The notes below the pieces were generated by a model. The model was not told where the DNA came from and did not search any database. It was given only the letters and a program-made list of their open reading frames with translations. Both the position numbers and the translations under genes were made by a program. From NCBI GenBank assembly GCA_013433145.1, contig CM024172.1, forward strand, positions 2,664,501-2,728,500: a stretch of 64,000 nt of DNA, read 5' to 3'. Source of the DNA: Ascaris suum. Lineage: Eukaryota; Nematoda; Chromadorea; Rhabditida; Ascarididae. This document shows, piece after piece, positions 1 through 13,399 of this stretch (the stretch's first letter is position 1; every line of letters starts with the position of its first letter).

Positions 1-142
1 AAATGTATGCATGAACATAAATGAGTAAGCACTAACTAGTATGATGTAATCGAATTCATTCGCAGAATCAACACTATACATAGTAGCATCGAAATGGAAC
101 AATTGCGAGGATTGCACTTCCGCCTCAAGGCTAGCGTTACAT

Positions 143-3100
143 TCAAAGTGCGGTAAACGTGAGGCTTCTACATGGACTTTGTTCGAGCGCCGATCTCAAT
201 AATGAATTATTGTTTAGTGCACTAGTTACTGTATCATATGGGCATGTTCCAATAGCATAGTCGATTGGAGAGGTGGATAGTGGTGAGAGAAGCACCGTCT
301 TTTGCCAGCTCTCTTTCTCCATACAAATATTCTCATCCTTTGGCGAGTTTAGAACAAATGTCGGTGAAATACACTGCAACAATAATGTTAGAGTGAATGT
401 TTTTGATTATTGAACGAAAATACATAGATTTGCAGTAAAGTTTTATAGATAATTTTGCAGAAATCTGAGTAAGACTTATTTGCCAAGATGAAAGTTGAAT
501 ACGAATAGCTGATTTTCTGAGTCTACTTCTTGTAGTTTTCAGGATTCACGCTAGAGATGACATATCTCGAAACATAATGCAAAAATATCAAAACACTAAT
601 AATATAAGCAGGATCATCGGTTGTACAATAGAATTGATACAATAGAATTGATCAAGCATATCGCAAGATATATTACCAGTGTATTATCGCTCTACATCAT
701 TAAACAATGTAAAACCCACTATAACCTGCGCATTCTTACCCATGTACACCGCTTTGATTGAAATACTCTTCGATGGGAAAACTGTGTTTTGTGTATATTC
801 GTATGCATCAGTAAGGAGGGGTTCGTGAATTGATGAGAATAACGATTAAAAAAAGCACTTGAACCATCCATGATATTTATACTTACTTTTAACTACTATA
901 ACATTTAATTCCATGTATAATACGTCACAGCGAAAAGAAAAGTAAATACAAACGGATAAATATCTCTTTTAACGAGCATATTTCCTGTGAACATATTGCA
1001 GTGAATGAAATGCTTTATAATAAGGTTTTCAATTTTCCTTCTCCACCTAACTTCTATCCCGCTATTTTCGTTCGAATTCTATGATCTGGTAATCTATTTG
1101 CATAGCGAAAACCCTTTAGAAAGAAAAAAACAAACCTTAAATTAATATCACAATCATAATGCAATAACATTGCGGCGAAAATACCCTCTCATCGGAGTGG
1201 TATATTTTTTCAGAGACTGAGGGAGGAAATATTCTAAAATCAAACAAAGGAATCGTCGAAAACATTTGAAGAAATCAACAAACCTGATTAATGGGAGGAA
1301 AAGCCGTAGGATCAGTGGTAGGTGGATCTGAGTGCGAACAGCTAGCAGCATTTTTGATAGGCGTCATATAGCAGCTTCGTGCACAATGATTCTGCAGCAA
1401 GATTTGCAAGTTTTTCGCAGCCACTTCGCGTACGGTGCTTCCTTCAGGTATCATCAAAGTGCCTCCTTGAGGGACACTTATAGAACGAAGCCGTTCTCGT
1501 CGTGGCGGATCTGTCGCCTTTATCGATACTTCCTAAAAGCACTTTAAACGCATCTATCATTGTACAAAAACCTTTCATAAAGTGAACATTTGCAGGAATA
1601 AAAAAAATCTCAAGTGAAAAATGTCTGCTTAACGTTTGAGTAGCTCCACGAAAAGAACTCGTTGAGTAATTTGAATACTTTGATAGAATGCCCTTAACGC
1701 TACTTCACCTTTTGCCAAGCTATATCTACTGAAACTGCACGATGAAGAGTTCAGCGATCAAACTTTGGAATGATCGGTTCCCAGATTCCAGTTGAGCAAA
1801 ACTGTGCGTTCGATATTTCAAGGAAACCTTTGCATATGAATCATAATGGCTGCGCTTAGCACTTTTTATGTTATACAATCAGAAATATTTCAAAGCACTA
1901 CAGTCAAAATCTGTGCTCGCTGAGCAACAAATCCGAACTCCAAAATAAAGGTATACCTGTGGGATGCGCTCGCCGTCTGCGGTCACGTTGCTTGATGCAG
2001 TCATTTTGAATTGTTTCGCAGGAGGCTGTGTCAATCTCTCATAAGTTGGTTGCTGTAAAATTGCACTCATTTCTTAAAACTCTTCATGAATATTAAACAT
2101 TTAAGGAGAACTGAGACAGTTTCAGAGCAAAAAAAAAAAAATTCACATACCAACGTTATAATTTTTTGACGAATTTGGGCGTAAAATTTATAGTACGGTC
2201 ATGCACTTCTTTATATTTCATAATTATGGTAGTAGCAATTAACGAGATTAAAAATCATGCAAATATCAGCATTACTTTACTCTTTCAAACTCACTATGAA
2301 GGCGAATCTTATTATTACTCTTCACAATCATCGATAGGCTGTAATCAGAACTTTCATTTGCAAATCATACACAGCGAATCATAAACGAGGCGAGGATGAC
2401 ATAGAAAAAGATCGCAAATTTCGCTGTCAAAAACATCCCATCATCAGAATCAAATAACAACTGATAACGCAACCATCTTAAATTGCACAAGAAAAACTGA
2501 TAACGCAATAATGTTTAATTTCTTTTGATCGATTAAGTTATTCTGCAATAAGATGCGCATCAGAATGAACGATGCAGTAGAAATATCCATCAAACTCATC
2601 TCACCATTCGAAACACCTTGCATTTTTATGCCTCTATTATTTCGAAGTGTTTTATTAGTATATCTTAGCGCTGATAAGGTCAACTGCTATACTATTCGAT
2701 TCGATTTTAAACGATAAACGATTTTTCTAGATTGAATTCTGTTCAACATTAAACAAAAATTGTATTACCGCTTGAGATGATATGCCAAAATCGACGACTC
2801 GTGGATAAATTGGGCGATTGGTACGAACCAGATCATCGTTGTGCTTGTTTAATTTGCTGCTCAATGGAATGCCTTTGCGTCCTTGCTCTATTGCTTCGAG
2901 ATCGTCTAGAAACGAGCCGATCAGCTAGCTATAGCCAAGATTGCAAATACGAAACGACATTATCAAAATTTTTTCATTTATCGTTTAGAATAGCCAAACA
3001 TTTCTTTACCGCTTCATGACATGAAAATTACAAGCATTGAGCAATGAATCGGCCTCAAAATTCACTTCATTCTGCGAGTATTCGAGCGAATGTCAAAAAG

Positions 3101-6100
3101 TAATGAAATTCGCGAAAAAAAAAAGCAGTAAGGTGTTAAATTAATTTTTCAACTATGAAACATAGAAACGTAATATACGCCAAATTTAGCCCATCGAACT
3201 CTGAATCCTCCAACTTTTTTTTAATTAAATACTTTGAGGAAGTTCAAACAGCCCAATTTTTTTTCTAACTGGGGTTCTTTAATGTAATGGCCGAAGTTCA
3301 TCAGTAGAGAAGAGTTTAACCGAAACATATATTATGTAAATGCACTACTAGTTTTTGTTCATGTAGGTATGACAAGTAATATAACCAGTTTCGACAATAT
3401 CTCCTATGAATATACTTTGAGCAGCATGCCCCATTATCCATCATGCCCTCTTCGTATTGTCGACATTTAAATTCGCAATAAGAAATGACCTTTAAGGAGT
3501 ACTATCGTCGGTCATAAGAAAGAAAAATAGAAAAGAGTGTTTAAAAAAAAAAGTGAAACAAGCGAATAGAGCATTCGAGTTTTTGGCGGCAGATTTCTTA
3601 TCAGTTAGGTCGAATACCTAAAGAACAGCCGCAACCAGATCCTATATTTACATTTACGTTCACTTCGGGGGCTTTCTCGTTTTTAAACAACGTTTCGTAT
3701 CACATCTCCATAACGAATTGATCGTTATTCTAATGCAAACGATTGTGATTTAAAAGCAACAAAGATTTATTTCGCAATGAGTTTTTTTTTTCGTCTCTCA
3801 TTTATCAACACAATCGAATGCAGCCACAAAATTGTAAAGCGCAATCTCCTACAAAAGATTGTGATAAATTATGCAAAAAAAAAAAATTTTTTTTTTAAAT
3901 CACTTTCGCCATTCAAAAAAAAAAAACCTCAAAGTTTTTTTTTTCGATACCGAATCACTTAACTTTGTATGTTTAATTTTAGAGATTTCTCTCACCAAAA
4001 AACTCGAATAAGGACGTTTTTATTTCAACTGCCGCTTTGCAAAACAAAAATTAGTCTTTGACTAGAATTTAGAAAAAATAAAAATATTTCCTTAGATGTT
4101 CAACGACCGGAAAATTTCGTTTATTACTGATTAAAAATTAGACTATCTAAATCGTAACATTTAATAGAATCTTTGAAAAAACTTCACCTATTTCTCACAA
4201 AAAAATTGGACGTTTTTAATTGGGATATTTTGGAAAAATTATTGCAAATATTTATGCGAGAATATTAGCAATGCCTGCATAATTAGCATACATTTCACGC
4301 TTTCATTTAGTGATCAAAAAAAAATTCTCAACTTCAATTTTTTTTTTTTTTTGGGGGGGGGGGGGAGTATATTTCCGAGAAGCTATTCCCCTCGTGTAGA
4401 TTGGTATTCTCAATGATCCAAGCAATAGGCTGAAATAAGTTTTAATTAATGCTCAAAAAGAATAGAAAAATATACCTGGGCAAAGTAATGAACCTCTGAT
4501 ACTGACAATATCACGTTCTCGCCATTTGCGTACTTCTTGATCCATTTTGTGAATTTTTGCGGGATTCAGTGACCATAGACATGATTTGCGTCCTTGACCG
4601 TCTGGTCGGTAAAGTTCGATTTTTTGAAAGCACTTATTCAACGAAAGATTATGTCGCACCGAATTCTTCCAACCGGGTGGGGCAGTTCGAAAATAGGGGA
4701 AATTCTCGCTGAAAACGAAGATCCATCAACGAATGTAATGATCGACAAGTTGGCGTCAATAAGCGTCTTCCAATCATACCTTTTTCTACGGAGAAAGCAA
4801 CATTCCAAGAGGACGCGGAGTGCAATTAGCGACAACCGTCCTCCATATCACTTTTTACTCTCTTCTTTCTCTTTTTACACTATCTTCATCCTACTCTCTC
4901 TAATATAACACCTTGTAAAATTTCCGGACAGAAACGGTCGTTTCTTTTTTTCCCTTTCCTCGTTGACCAGGCTCTAGAATGTAACCATGCAAATCTGAAA
5001 TCAAAAAAGTTTCGACAATGAATGTAGGGTACGGCGATCGTATCAGCAACGCCGATCTCGATATATACTGATCTCGACACAAGAAAATTATGCTGCATTA
5101 TACGAGGGACTTTAATCCATAAAATACTATCTTCCATCAGTGAATTAGTCTGCGGCAAAAATATAGATGGCTTAGTAGGTAAGATTTCCATAATGAGATG
5201 ACGGAAATGCGAAAACGGTGAAGAGGTTATAATTTGAAATTTCCGAGTTTTAAGTGAAAGGTGAGCATTAATATTGCTGTCAAAAACTAAAAGAAACTTA
5301 ACGGAATTTGTAGAAATCGCTATTTTTGAATTTCATGAAATCTTTTAAAGAACCGTTCTGAATATGGAAATGATGGCATTCAAATATTTATCATGTTGAC
5401 TTAATAGTCAACAACTATAAAATATAATTTATAGTTTGAAGAAGTTATGAAAGCCGTGAAATCCTACTGTCACTGAGGAAAAAAAAAACCAGCGAATAGA
5501 CTATTATTTTCGAAGTTCTGTTAAAGAGGTGAAATAAACCTTCTCAGCTCTTTCTTTAAAGCTAGTAATACAATTTTTCCGAGGCTAGCCTCGATAGAGT
5601 ATACAAGTATGCATGGATTCTACATCGAATCGTTCAATTTCTCATTCATAAATTAGAAGGTCGAAAGGCGGCTATTGTAAATCTCACTCGCATGTTCGTC
5701 TCTGTCAATAATCTGCTCTAATTTGAGGCCTTAAAATGAAATGGACAACATCAATATTTGGGCGAAACAAAAGTGCATAAAAGAAAGGGGTTTTCTCTAC
5801 GACGTCAACAATATGGATACTTCCCTCGTTCCTCTCCCTCCATCCCTCCGTCAGTTTTTTTTCGATATAAACTGTAAAACTTGCATATTTCTAAAAAAAG
5901 AAACAAAATTTCGTTAATCTAGCCAGCTTGAATGCTAACCTCCCATCTATCGACGCATCAAAACGTGAGAGGTTTTATGCTTTTGACCTACTTATTTTGT
6001 TCGATAACGCAATTTTAAATAAGAAGGGACTCGGAAATACTCTTACAGTATAACAGAACAAGTAACGCTAACCACATAAAATCATAGATCTCCGAGACAG

Positions 6101-7462
6101 TCAGCTGCCCATTGCGACTGTTCTTAAGAGCGAGTGCCACCAGACATGAATACGAGTACGAAGGTTTCATCCAGCGACCGAACCTCGAAGGGCCTTCTCG
6201 TCGTGAATCAGCAGCAATCGACGGTATATTCTCGCAGATGACTGGTGGTGAACGATAACCATCGTCGTCAGTTAACAGATTTTCCTCTTTTATTCGCTTT
6301 AAAAAAATTGGCTCTATCATTTCGGGTTATACAATTTTGACAAGACAAATATAAATAAATTTTCCCTCCATCAAAGTTAATTTGTTTGTTTTTTCTTTCA
6401 TTCAACAAAAAGGTTTGAGAATTTTATGCAGCCGCAAACATGTGAACTTTACAAAACTACATTCACCGTCACATCAATCTTGAAACAGGAGTGCAATTTC
6501 TAATGTTGCTATTTGAATGATACGCACATTATATACAGGGGCTTATATACGAATGCGTTGTCGTATTGGTTTTTCCATAGTAAGGTGGACACCCTCATCT
6601 TTCGAATGTGCTCAGGCACAACCAAAAAACTTCTGAAGACTCAACTTAATCCGTCTTATATATAGGCTCAGGTATGATATCTCAGATATCATGATACCAT
6701 AAAAAACAATAAATAAAAACCAGACTCGAACTTCAGTGATTTATATTATATTAAAAAATTTTCGTCTCAATTAGAAAAAAATAAAAACGTTCAGCAAGCA
6801 AAATCATTTGGAAAGATGAGATTATATTGATGCAATAAGAATTAACCTGAAAGGTAGAGATATCCTGTTGGATGCCTTTGAATTGGGTGACGTCAATTTT
6901 GTGCATCCAATTTGCATCGTCAAACTGGTTCGAATCATTGTCATCGGTGATAAGATCACCGATATCCTCACATAATGGATATGGCAAATCCTCATCGCCA
7001 TCCTCACTTTTCATCATCACCGACTTACGTCGATTCGCACCAATCGATGAACTCACATTACTGCTTAAAAATAACTCGATAGTTAAATTTGAATAGATAA
7101 ACGGTAATGAGATGATAACGATCCATAGATCGATCTCTACAAAAATGAAACATGATTAGCAGAGTTATTTTCTAAGAAGATGACACATAGTAACATGCGC
7201 TATTGGATTGAATTATCAAAAAGAGCTAATATACTCTGACTTGTGAAAATCAAAAAAACACACACACACACACAAAGAAAGAATGAGAGGAATGAACCGA
7301 TCAGTCGAACCTATTGGCGATATTGCTGGAGCCGAAAGCTCTCGGGAATGTGCTCGTCGATGAAGTCGTCAATGTTTCAGGATTGCTCAAACATCTTCTG
7401 GGTGTAGTTGCCGATCCTTTTGCATCAACGTAAACGATGCCGAAATTGCTACTTCTGAGCAT
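143..7462 (-). CDS. Forkhead transcription factor, FOXN1/FOXN4 type (7 exons)
   Basis: Predicted nuclear DNA-binding regulator of 472 residues. Exons, 5' to 3': 7462-7311, 7060-6847, 6296-6073, 4708-4476, 2072-1957, 1532-1284, 373-143. All six introns are GT-AG and every phase matches. The forkhead domain runs from about residue 166 to 262 and is split by a 1.36-kb intron: [17 protein letters not shown] and SEIYDFM lie in exon 3, then [31 protein letters not shown] and [10 protein letters not shown] in exon 4. The [24 protein letters not shown] block and the CLW-LNPAKI tail are diagnostic of FOXN1/4 rather than FOXN2/3 or other forkhead classes. The N-terminal ~120 residues are Ser/Thr-rich then acidic; the C-terminal ~200 are Pro/Ser/Thr-rich and match no domain I know. 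The ATG at 7462 is the first one downstream of an open stretch, so an upstream exon is possible. The forkhead part is very secure; exons 5-7 rest on phase agreement and coding character. Confidence 0.85.
4353..4365. repeat. Poly-G run (13) after poly-T, intron of the forkhead gene
   Basis: A T14 run is followed directly by 13 G on the plus strand, inside intron 4 of the forkhead gene. It is one of eight G/C homopolymers of 10 or more bases in the window. Confidence 0.95.
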
Positions 7463-9100
7463 CCCTCTCACAAAACACGAAACAGTTAGTGCCAGTTGTT
7501 GCGTTCGTTTACACGTTAATGGAATGCGACACTTCTATAGAGATACGTTTTGATAATCCTGCAATCATTAACGAAACATAATTATTTATAAGCGATAAGT
7601 TAAGTGTTGAAAAGCGACGTGAGAGCATTCTACAACAATAGAGTAACTATTTGTTACGTATCATATATGACCAGAATTATTGCTATCTTTATATTGCAAA
7701 AATTGCAATTCATTTATGTTGCATTAACGAAGATTGCAATTCAAATATCTCTCATTTATTCACACTTCTGCAAAATTCGCTTGCGCAAAGGTTTACATCG
7801 TCCAAATACGGTAGGAAATGTGAACCATCATGAGCAAATCTCAAATGTCGGTGCTAAGCCCAAAGGCAGTTCATTGCAAATAAAAATGATGAGAAAATAA
7901 AGATGCTGTACGATTGGAATGAATTATATCCTCAAATCTCAGACAATGCATAAAGACCTCATGAAACTCTTTTATAGGAGTATCATTGTACGATAACGAA
8001 ATATATCGATGAAAAATATTGCCAACTGATGGTTTGTTGTTTGGAGACTTCACGTGTGATTTTCCTCAATGGAATTTATCTACTTTTACATATTTGCTTA
8101 CTTTAATTCCTTTATGCAATATTTGCATATTATGTAATATTTACATATTTAGCTATGTTTAATTCTCGTATAATATCGTAATTTGCAGTGTTCAATAATT
8201 TCGAATAATTTTATTCCCAACGTATAGACGATAAGCAATCGAAATTTGTGTGAAAAGCTAAATGTGGCTCAACAGTGAATCAATCAAAAATTAACAAAAC
8301 CTCATAAATAAAAAAAATGCATATAAATAAAATCATTACGAATGAGCACGATACATAAGGAAAAAAGTCGAAAGAAAGGAAGAATAGCTAAAGTGTAACA
8401 TTCACCTTCAATTCGTATATTAAAGCGACACAATGATTTATCGATATTCGTCTCCTATTGTCTGAATAATTCAACACACCTAGCACATTGAAAACGGCGA
8501 ATAATTTGTACGCATAATTAACGGGAGGAGGGGAGGGGGGAGAGGGGGTGGGGAGGAGTGGACAACTATGCCGTGAAAAATATGAGAATGATTGCACAAA
8601 GAATTTCAACAAAACAAAAAAAAAACAAAAAAACAAAAAAAAGAAACGAGGAGAAAAGCAAAAAGGAGGCAAAAATCCAAGCAAAAAAAAAAAAACAATG
8701 ATGCGACCTTCCTAATGTCAACAATTGCATGATAATTTTTAAAGAGAGCAATATGAAATAAACTTTTGCTCCTCGCTCACCTTCAGATACAATAATAAAA
8801 CGTGATATATGCAGGAAGCAGTTACTGATTCAAGCGTAAATCCTATAAAGAAATTTTTTTTCTTCAATCTTTAAATATTTATAACGACTTTTTTTTCAGT
8901 GATTAATTAAAACAGAATACGGAAAACGAGGTCAATCTATGGCGTATATTATACCTACCAAATTTTTTGTCTCCACCTTCATCGATTTTCGAGTTGAAAC
9001 GACCTGACCACTCGACTAGTGGATGGATACAACAATATGAAGCAATGACAATGGCTAATCAATACACCTTTGAGAATTAAACTTGCAAAACGGGTACAAC
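7463..9100. other. Non-coding stretch upstream of the forkhead gene
   Basis: No exon could be supported. It contains a (CA)n tract near 7259-7274, a GA/GGGA-rich stretch at 8521-8560 and A-rich runs at 8610-8700. It presumably includes the forkhead promoter and 5' leader. Confidence 0.5.
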
Positions 9101-9122
9101 AAAGGTGTGCTGTTTCGACAAA

Positions 9123-9210
9123 AACATGGAAGCCGAAGCTCATAAAAAGTGGCGAGTATTGGTTGTTGTGACGCCCTCACCCGACGCCGCTAATCAATAT
9201 ATACGAAAAG
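9123..9210 (+). CDS. Candidate exon, unidentified
   Basis: An open stretch beginning at an ATG reads MEAEAHKKWRVLVVVTPSPD and continues to a good donor (GAAAAG|GTAAAG) at about 9210. Base composition is less AT-rich than the surroundings, and both minus-strand alternatives are interrupted by stops. I could not find matching downstream exons and do not recognise the family, so this may be a first or internal exon of an unmodelled plus-strand gene, or chance. Confidence 0.3.
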
Positions 9211-9499
9211 GTAAAGAGATGATCAATAGATGCGTACGGGCTTGCTCACATACATATTACATATATAATTATTGGCAGGAATCATCAACGTATCGATCAG
9301 TTGTCGATCGATGTTCGATCATTCGACGCATAGATCAATTAGCAGGAATCAACATCTTGCATAATAATAAAATTTTACTATTTATTCATATACTATTATG
9401 TTTTTTTTTTCGTGAATACAGGACAATATCTATTGATTTTTATTTTGAATTTCTATGGGTTTTACTAAACGCCTAAAATGCGGAAGTTTGCCCGAGAGC

Positions 9500-12400
9500 G
9501 TCGGTGTGGGAAATTTGCAAGGAGGATGAGTGAGTGACGGTGCATAGGAAAATCAAAAAACTTCACGAATGTGGGAAACAAGTATATCATTCATGCTAAA
9601 CAACAGAATGTCTTACCTCTCAGAATCCTAAATTTATCTCCAGCAAGACGCTTTCTTTCCAAAAATGGTTGAATCATATCCATGTGGATATGCCCTCTCG
9701 AATATACAAACATTTCAATACTACAGTTCAATATATGGCATTCATTTTACAACAAAAAAAATTGAGCAATATGACTATTCTTTCATAGCAAAAAGAATTC
9801 AAAAATTACAAGCATTCTTATATAATCAAGGTCTTTTTTTTAAAATTATAAACATGAAACTTACTCGGAAATAAATTGATGAAATAAAACTTTGACGTAT
9901 AGATGGAATTGGATCAGAATCTAAATCTATTTTTGAATATATTATATTCGTAGAGGAGACATACATAGCGATGTTCTAATAAAATACATCGAAGAGTCGA
10001 AGAGTGAAGAGTTCACAAGAATAGAAGAGAAATTTTTTGATGCTTTTTGCATTTTGAATTTCTACGAGAAAGAGAAAAATTGACGAAGAATTTTGAATTT
10101 TTTCATTCAATTATTTGAGAAATTTATTTTCATTAAGAGATGCAGAGAATTATTTTATTTATATCTGTTAGTAACGTGAAAGATATCCATTGCTCTCATC
10201 TCCTCTATCCGTTACTGAATATATGATGGCCAGTTAATCTTTGAAGAAAGTCCATCTAATAAATAAATAATGCAGACGATTTTCCAAAGCAAATGGAAGT
10301 GGAAAGTCAGTAAGTTTTGACCTTTGATTTTCTTTTGTCGACAAAGAAAGTTTCCACGATTTCACTGGATAACCACGAGATCATATATAATATTGAAGCT
10401 ATGCCTTTTCGATTTTAATGTAGCTTTTTATGGCAAAAAAAAAGCAAATGAAGGCAAAGAATTACGTGAAGGAAAAAAAAGCGAAATATCAGGTAACCAC
10501 AAGGGGTTAAAGTTAGGTTCGATCTCACATTAATCGAACACTTTCTATCTAAACAAGTTCATCACCATGTTTAGTTCACTCTTTCATATGGTCATAGGTT
10601 TAAACAGACCGTGTTGCGAGTCTCAACCGAGATCAACGTTGAATTTAATCCACATTCCAATATCAACGAACCTACTATAAACCGATATTCTAACGGAGCG
10701 TTTTTTGTCGCGAATCTAGCTTTGCTTTACTTTTTCGTACCTATGTTACACATTCCACAAAGAGCAAAAAAAGAAAGTAAGAGCTACACTTTAGGAAGCA
10801 TTAATAGATTATACAAAGCACAAAGAGGCTAATTTTGAATTCCTTTGCTATGCAAAAAATCACCCGTATCTAAAACACTCCGCACAATATTCTTTCAAAG
10901 GATCTACGAAACAGATATGAAATAAAAGAATTTTAGTTGAATGAAAATAGTTCGATGCGATAAGAGCAAAAATGGTAATAACCTGAAATATAACAACATA
11001 AATGGATGATTGATCAATCACTCAATGATATAACCGTTGATGGATTTGCTCACGGCAATTCACATGCTTCTAGGCAAATATATAGCATAATTCTTCGCGA
11101 ATTAAATTATCAACGAGCCAGTTGAATATTTCGAACGATGCAAAATGCAAATAAAAGGATCGAACAAACAAAATTGTAAAGGAATTAGATCGTTAATTGC
11201 AATAATTATATCATCAATACACTATAAATTTGAGAATATGCATAATAATATGAAATAAAGGTAAGCAATGAGCATAAATATCGCTATGTAAAGAAAAAAA
11301 AAGAAAAACCAATAGCGGAAAATAAAACCATTTACAGAATTGTTAACAGAATTTGTGAGAGAAAGCAAAAATCTCCACTATGGGTATCAATTAATTTTTT
11401 TTTTTTTTGCAAACATTGCGCTTAACCTTTCTTATGAAGTGTTCTTATTAAAGTTTTAAGCTCATACACTAAAATATAACGTTATAAGCTATATAATCAA
11501 ATACGACATGAATTTTATGAATGAAACGAGTGGAAAATTTTTCATCGCGATCATTTATTGATAAATTTAAATGTCTTGGAATATCGCTCAAAAATTATTC
11601 AGCATTTTAATCAAGTGAAATTAGCATATGCAAATTAAGGCAAAATTACTCGATAAACTAAACGTTTAGCGAGATATAGCGTCTAGAAAAAAGTGAATCT
11701 ATTGATATGGCATCAATGTGTAAAGCATTGTAGATGGAGAGCGCGCGCGAAGCAACTTTTGTTTGCGATTGCCATGCTTCATATCTTTTGTCTGCGAGAG
11801 AAAAGTGCTCTTCAAATATTGTCAGCTTTTAGCTATCAACGATGAGTGGAGTTTCTTTCCACATTTGCATATTTATTTTTGCATCGTAAATTTACATATT
11901 GACAATTCACTTTGGGCGATTTTTGACTTCGATGGCATTGAGAAGCATTTTGCACAGAAAAGTCTGTAAATTAAATGAAAAAAGAAAGATCGACGTTTTA
12001 AGCAAATTTTGCATTTTTCACTACTTTCTTTTTTTCGCATAAAAACATTATCAACTTTTATGAATAGCAAAAAATACGATAGAATGTAATTATGCAAATT
12101 TTTACACGGTCACAATTCTAGTCGAATTTAAGACAGAATTCAACCTGGTCAGAGTAGAATCTGAGATAGGATAAAATTAAGACAATTTCAAAAAATTTCA
12201 TCGTAAGTAAAAAAGTATTTACTACAGTAGTAAAGTTTATGGTATGTCTATTTTTTATGGTTAAGACAGTATCCGCCAAATAAGTAACCAGTTCTTCAGA
12301 AATCAGCTTTAAATGAACAATTCGAATAAGGTGGCAATCGTATAAAAAGTGACGTCATAAGAGGTTTTACTATATCGGTGGGGATTCGATCAGCGAACCA

Positions 12401-12600
12401 CAACATATAGAAATATTTAATATTTATTAGCTTCTGCTAACGCTTAGAAAGCATTCCTAGTATACGAATACATATAATTTATAAACAAGATTTAGGACGT
12501 TCGTAATCGATGGTTGTAGACATTGAACGTTGTGGTCAGTAAAGGGAGAGTAGCCGATATCGCTGACCAACGATGAGTAGCCACGAATGATGGGCGAGCA
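9500..12600. other. Long non-coding stretch
   Basis: AT-rich sequence with poly-A/T runs and no exon I can support. The short open frames here have the composition expected from AT-rich noise. Confidence 0.4.
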
Positions 12601-12607
12601 GTGTTCA

Positions 12608-12752
12608 TCACGTGCTGTCCTCGTCGTAAACGCTGTCTTCCGATGTTGGCCATCCGTCCACAACTGACTGCTTCATGCCCGATGTGGAAAAGACTGCCAT
12701 TTCCCGCCAAATTTTCACGCTCTGATGGACATTTCTCTCACTGTCCGATCCT
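12608..12752 (-). CDS. Candidate terminal exon, unidentified acidic C-terminus
   Basis: After a tattgtag acceptor the minus strand is open for 47 codons ending in TGA at 12608. It includes GSDSERNVHQSVKIWREMAV and ends in an acidic tail (TSEDSVYDEDST). GC content is clearly higher than the flanks, as in the real exons elsewhere in the window. A possible preceding exon ends at a strong donor (GTAAGT at 12798-12793) and would read IEINALHRERKTS in the matching phase, but its 5' edge is unclear. No family recognised; a cytoplasmic tail of a membrane protein is one possibility. Confidence 0.4.
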
Positions 12753-12959
12753 CTACAATAGACAACGCTTATCGATTATGCTATCGAGAGATACTTACGA
12801 TGTCTTCCTCTCTCTATGTAATGCATTGATTTCGATTCTCTGCTTTCGATTGCAGTAGCAAAGCAGCAGACGTTTTCAACACTTCTCTTGCTGTGTTTAC
12901 GTCAAGAAGCATAATGCAAATACAGCCCCCATAATGCCACTAAATAACGTTATTTCAGT

Positions 12960-13265
<306 letters not shown>

Positions 13266-13385
13266 CAAATATAAATATATATTCGAAAAAAAAATTTTTT
13301 TTAATGAGTTTTCAAAGAGTAATGTACATGACTCTAAAATAAAGATTCTAATTCGGTCATAGTTATGCAGAAATCGAAGTAATAA

Positions 13386-13398
13386 CCCCCCCCCCCCC
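13386..13398. repeat. Poly-C run (13)
   Basis: Thirteen consecutive C on the plus strand followed by a C-rich stretch, in non-coding DNA. Confidence 0.95.
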
Positions 13399-13399
13399 A

